In this document: piece by piece, positions 63,247-64,000 of the stretch
How the letters are laid out: each line of letters opens with the position of its first letter
Numbering within the stretch: position 1 is the stretch's first letter
Assembly: GCF_000168975.1 (NCBI RefSeq)
Contig: NZ_AAUW01000006.1
Location: 248,001-312,000, forward strand
Direction of reading: 5' to 3'
Length of the DNA: 64,000 bases
Source: Roseibium aggregatum IAM 12614
Lineage (GTDB): Bacteria > Pseudomonadota > Alphaproteobacteria > Rhizobiales > Stappiaceae
Notes under the pieces: generated by a model
The model's database searches: none
The model's input: only the letters and a program-made list of their open reading frames with translations
What the model was told of the DNA's origin: nothing
Translations under genes and position numbers: made by a program

Positions 63247-64000
63247 TTACTGCGCCGCGCTTGCAACTGCTGAATAAAGGTCCTCGTCCGTCAGTTCAGG
63301 CGGAGAGACCGGTGCGCCGCCGCCTTCGCCTACATAGGTATCCGCGACACCGTAGATGAAGACCCCGCCCGCCTTGCGTGGAACGATGGCGACGCGTTCG
63401 ATCAACTGGAAGTCGTCTGCTTCGCAATTGGCATAGCTTGTGTAGATCGCTTTCCCGTTCTCGTTGATCCGTTCCGAACTGGAGGAAAACCGGCCTTCTG
63501 TGCAAGCCTTCTGGCTGTCGGCGACAACAATCGCCATCAGCTCTTCTTCCGATTGGTAGCTGCCCACCGGGAAGATATGCGCCACAAGTGTTCGGGCATC
63601 GTCGGCGGCAACCGCGTACAAGCCGTTGAGGTCTTCCTCGCGCTGGCCGTCCGGGATCAGCTTCAGCCCGGAAATGCCCGCACTGCCCATCAGGTTGAAC
63701 AGAGCCTGGGTGGCTTCGATGGCAAGTTGCGGATCGGCAGCCGCGCTGGTGGCCGGTGTGCTTTCATTGGCCGGTGCCGAATTGCCTAGGCCGCCTTGCG
63801 GGCTGGCTGCGGCGGTTGTGCCTGTGCCGGGTGCTGCGCCGTGGCGGGCAATGTTGCGTTCAACGCATTTGGCAAGGCGGGCCATCAGGCGGGATGTTCC
63901 AGTCAGGCGGAACTGATAATCATAGGTACCGTCCCGCACATACAGGGTCCGGCCGCGTCGGAACCGGGTAATGATATAGCCGCCTTGCGGCATCTGCATG
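63247..64000 (-). CDS. Hypothetical protein (N-terminus probably off the right edge)
   Basis: At least 250 residues read leftward from the window edge. It begins in what looks like the middle of a protein (GGYIITRFRRGRTLYVRDGTYDYQFRLTG), with an ATG exactly at 63999 that may not be the true start. A Thr/Ala/Gly-rich linker follows LAKCVERNIARHG, then a C-terminal domain (EDLNGLYAVAADDARTLVAHIFPVGSYQSEEELMAIVVADSQKACTEG) with two Cys likely to pair outside the cytoplasm. Family not recognised. Confidence 0.6.
   Translation of the reverse strand, partial: MQMPQGGYIITRFRRGRTLYVRDGTYDYQFRLTGTSRLMARLAKCVERNIARHGAAPGTGTTAAASPQGGLGNSAPANESTPATSAAADPQLAIEATQALFNLMGSAGISGLKLIPDGQREEDLNGLYAVAADDARTLVAHIFPVGSYQSEEELMAIVVADSQKACTEGRFSSSSERINENGKAIYTSYANCEADDFQLIERVAIVPRKAGGVFIYGVADTYVGEGGGAPVSPPELTDEDLYSAVASAAQ

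Overview
The window is a piece of an alphaproteobacterial chromosome, most likely from Hyphomicrobiales of the Stappiaceae type (Roseibium/Labrenzia-like). This is inferred from the rpmH-rnpA-yidC-engB-argB order, a RirA-type iron regulator, BA14K-family secreted proteins, and high-GC genes rich in ABC transport and compatible-solute functions. No database search was possible; all names come from motif and family recognition.

Layout: (1) 1-3.4 kb: an IclR/PcaR-type regulator divergent from pcaIJF, the last steps of the beta-ketoadipate pathway, with a perfect inverted repeat between them. (2) 3.4-13 kb: a secreted Cys-rich protein, a LysR regulator, a DUF817 membrane protein, then the leftward block rpmH-rnpA-yidC...engB-argB-nucleotidase. 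That block is interrupted by a CatB-like acetyltransferase and a hypothetical gene with an in-frame amber codon. (3) 13-17 kb: TVP38 membrane protein, Lpd/MerA-like flavoprotein, sensor kinase, tRNA-Arg(ACG). (4) 17.3-20.1 kb: an AT-richer accessory patch behind the tRNA. It holds a C18(CA)11 tract, a ParA-like ATPase with a small SAP-like partner, a type IV coupling-protein fragment and a truncated IS end. (5) 20-26 kb: small stress-type genes, cspA, a BA14K protein, a CRP-type regulator, and a FecR/CHASE2-adenylate cyclase pair. (6) 26-35 kb: omega-transaminase, anmK, GntR, MAPEG, sdaA, kynU, a GGDEF-EAL protein. (7) 35-41 kb: kynB-like arylformamidase and a complete branched-chain-type ABC transporter. 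(8) 41-46 kb: flavoprotein, LacI regulator, rirA and hemP (each with an IRO-like TGA-N9-TCA box), and a second class III cyclase. (9) 46.5-53.6 kb: betI-betA-betB divergent from choXWV, choline uptake and oxidation to glycine betaine. (10) 53.7-64 kb: a second csp, a second BA14K gene, a DUF188 protein with a BaiN-type flavoprotein, a degenerate receiver-HD-GYP protein, a glycosyltransferase, an alpha-glucosidase with a palindromic operator, an SCP2-type thiolase and two unknowns.

The strongest leads are the ParA/SAP-like pair in the accessory patch, matched CRP-type sites about 80 bp upstream of both BA14K genes with a CRP-type regulator encoded beside one of them, the paired IRO boxes at rirA and hemP, the catalytically degenerate HD-GYP protein, and an orphan leftward terminator around 60.95-60.99 kb that suggests an unannotated small transcript.
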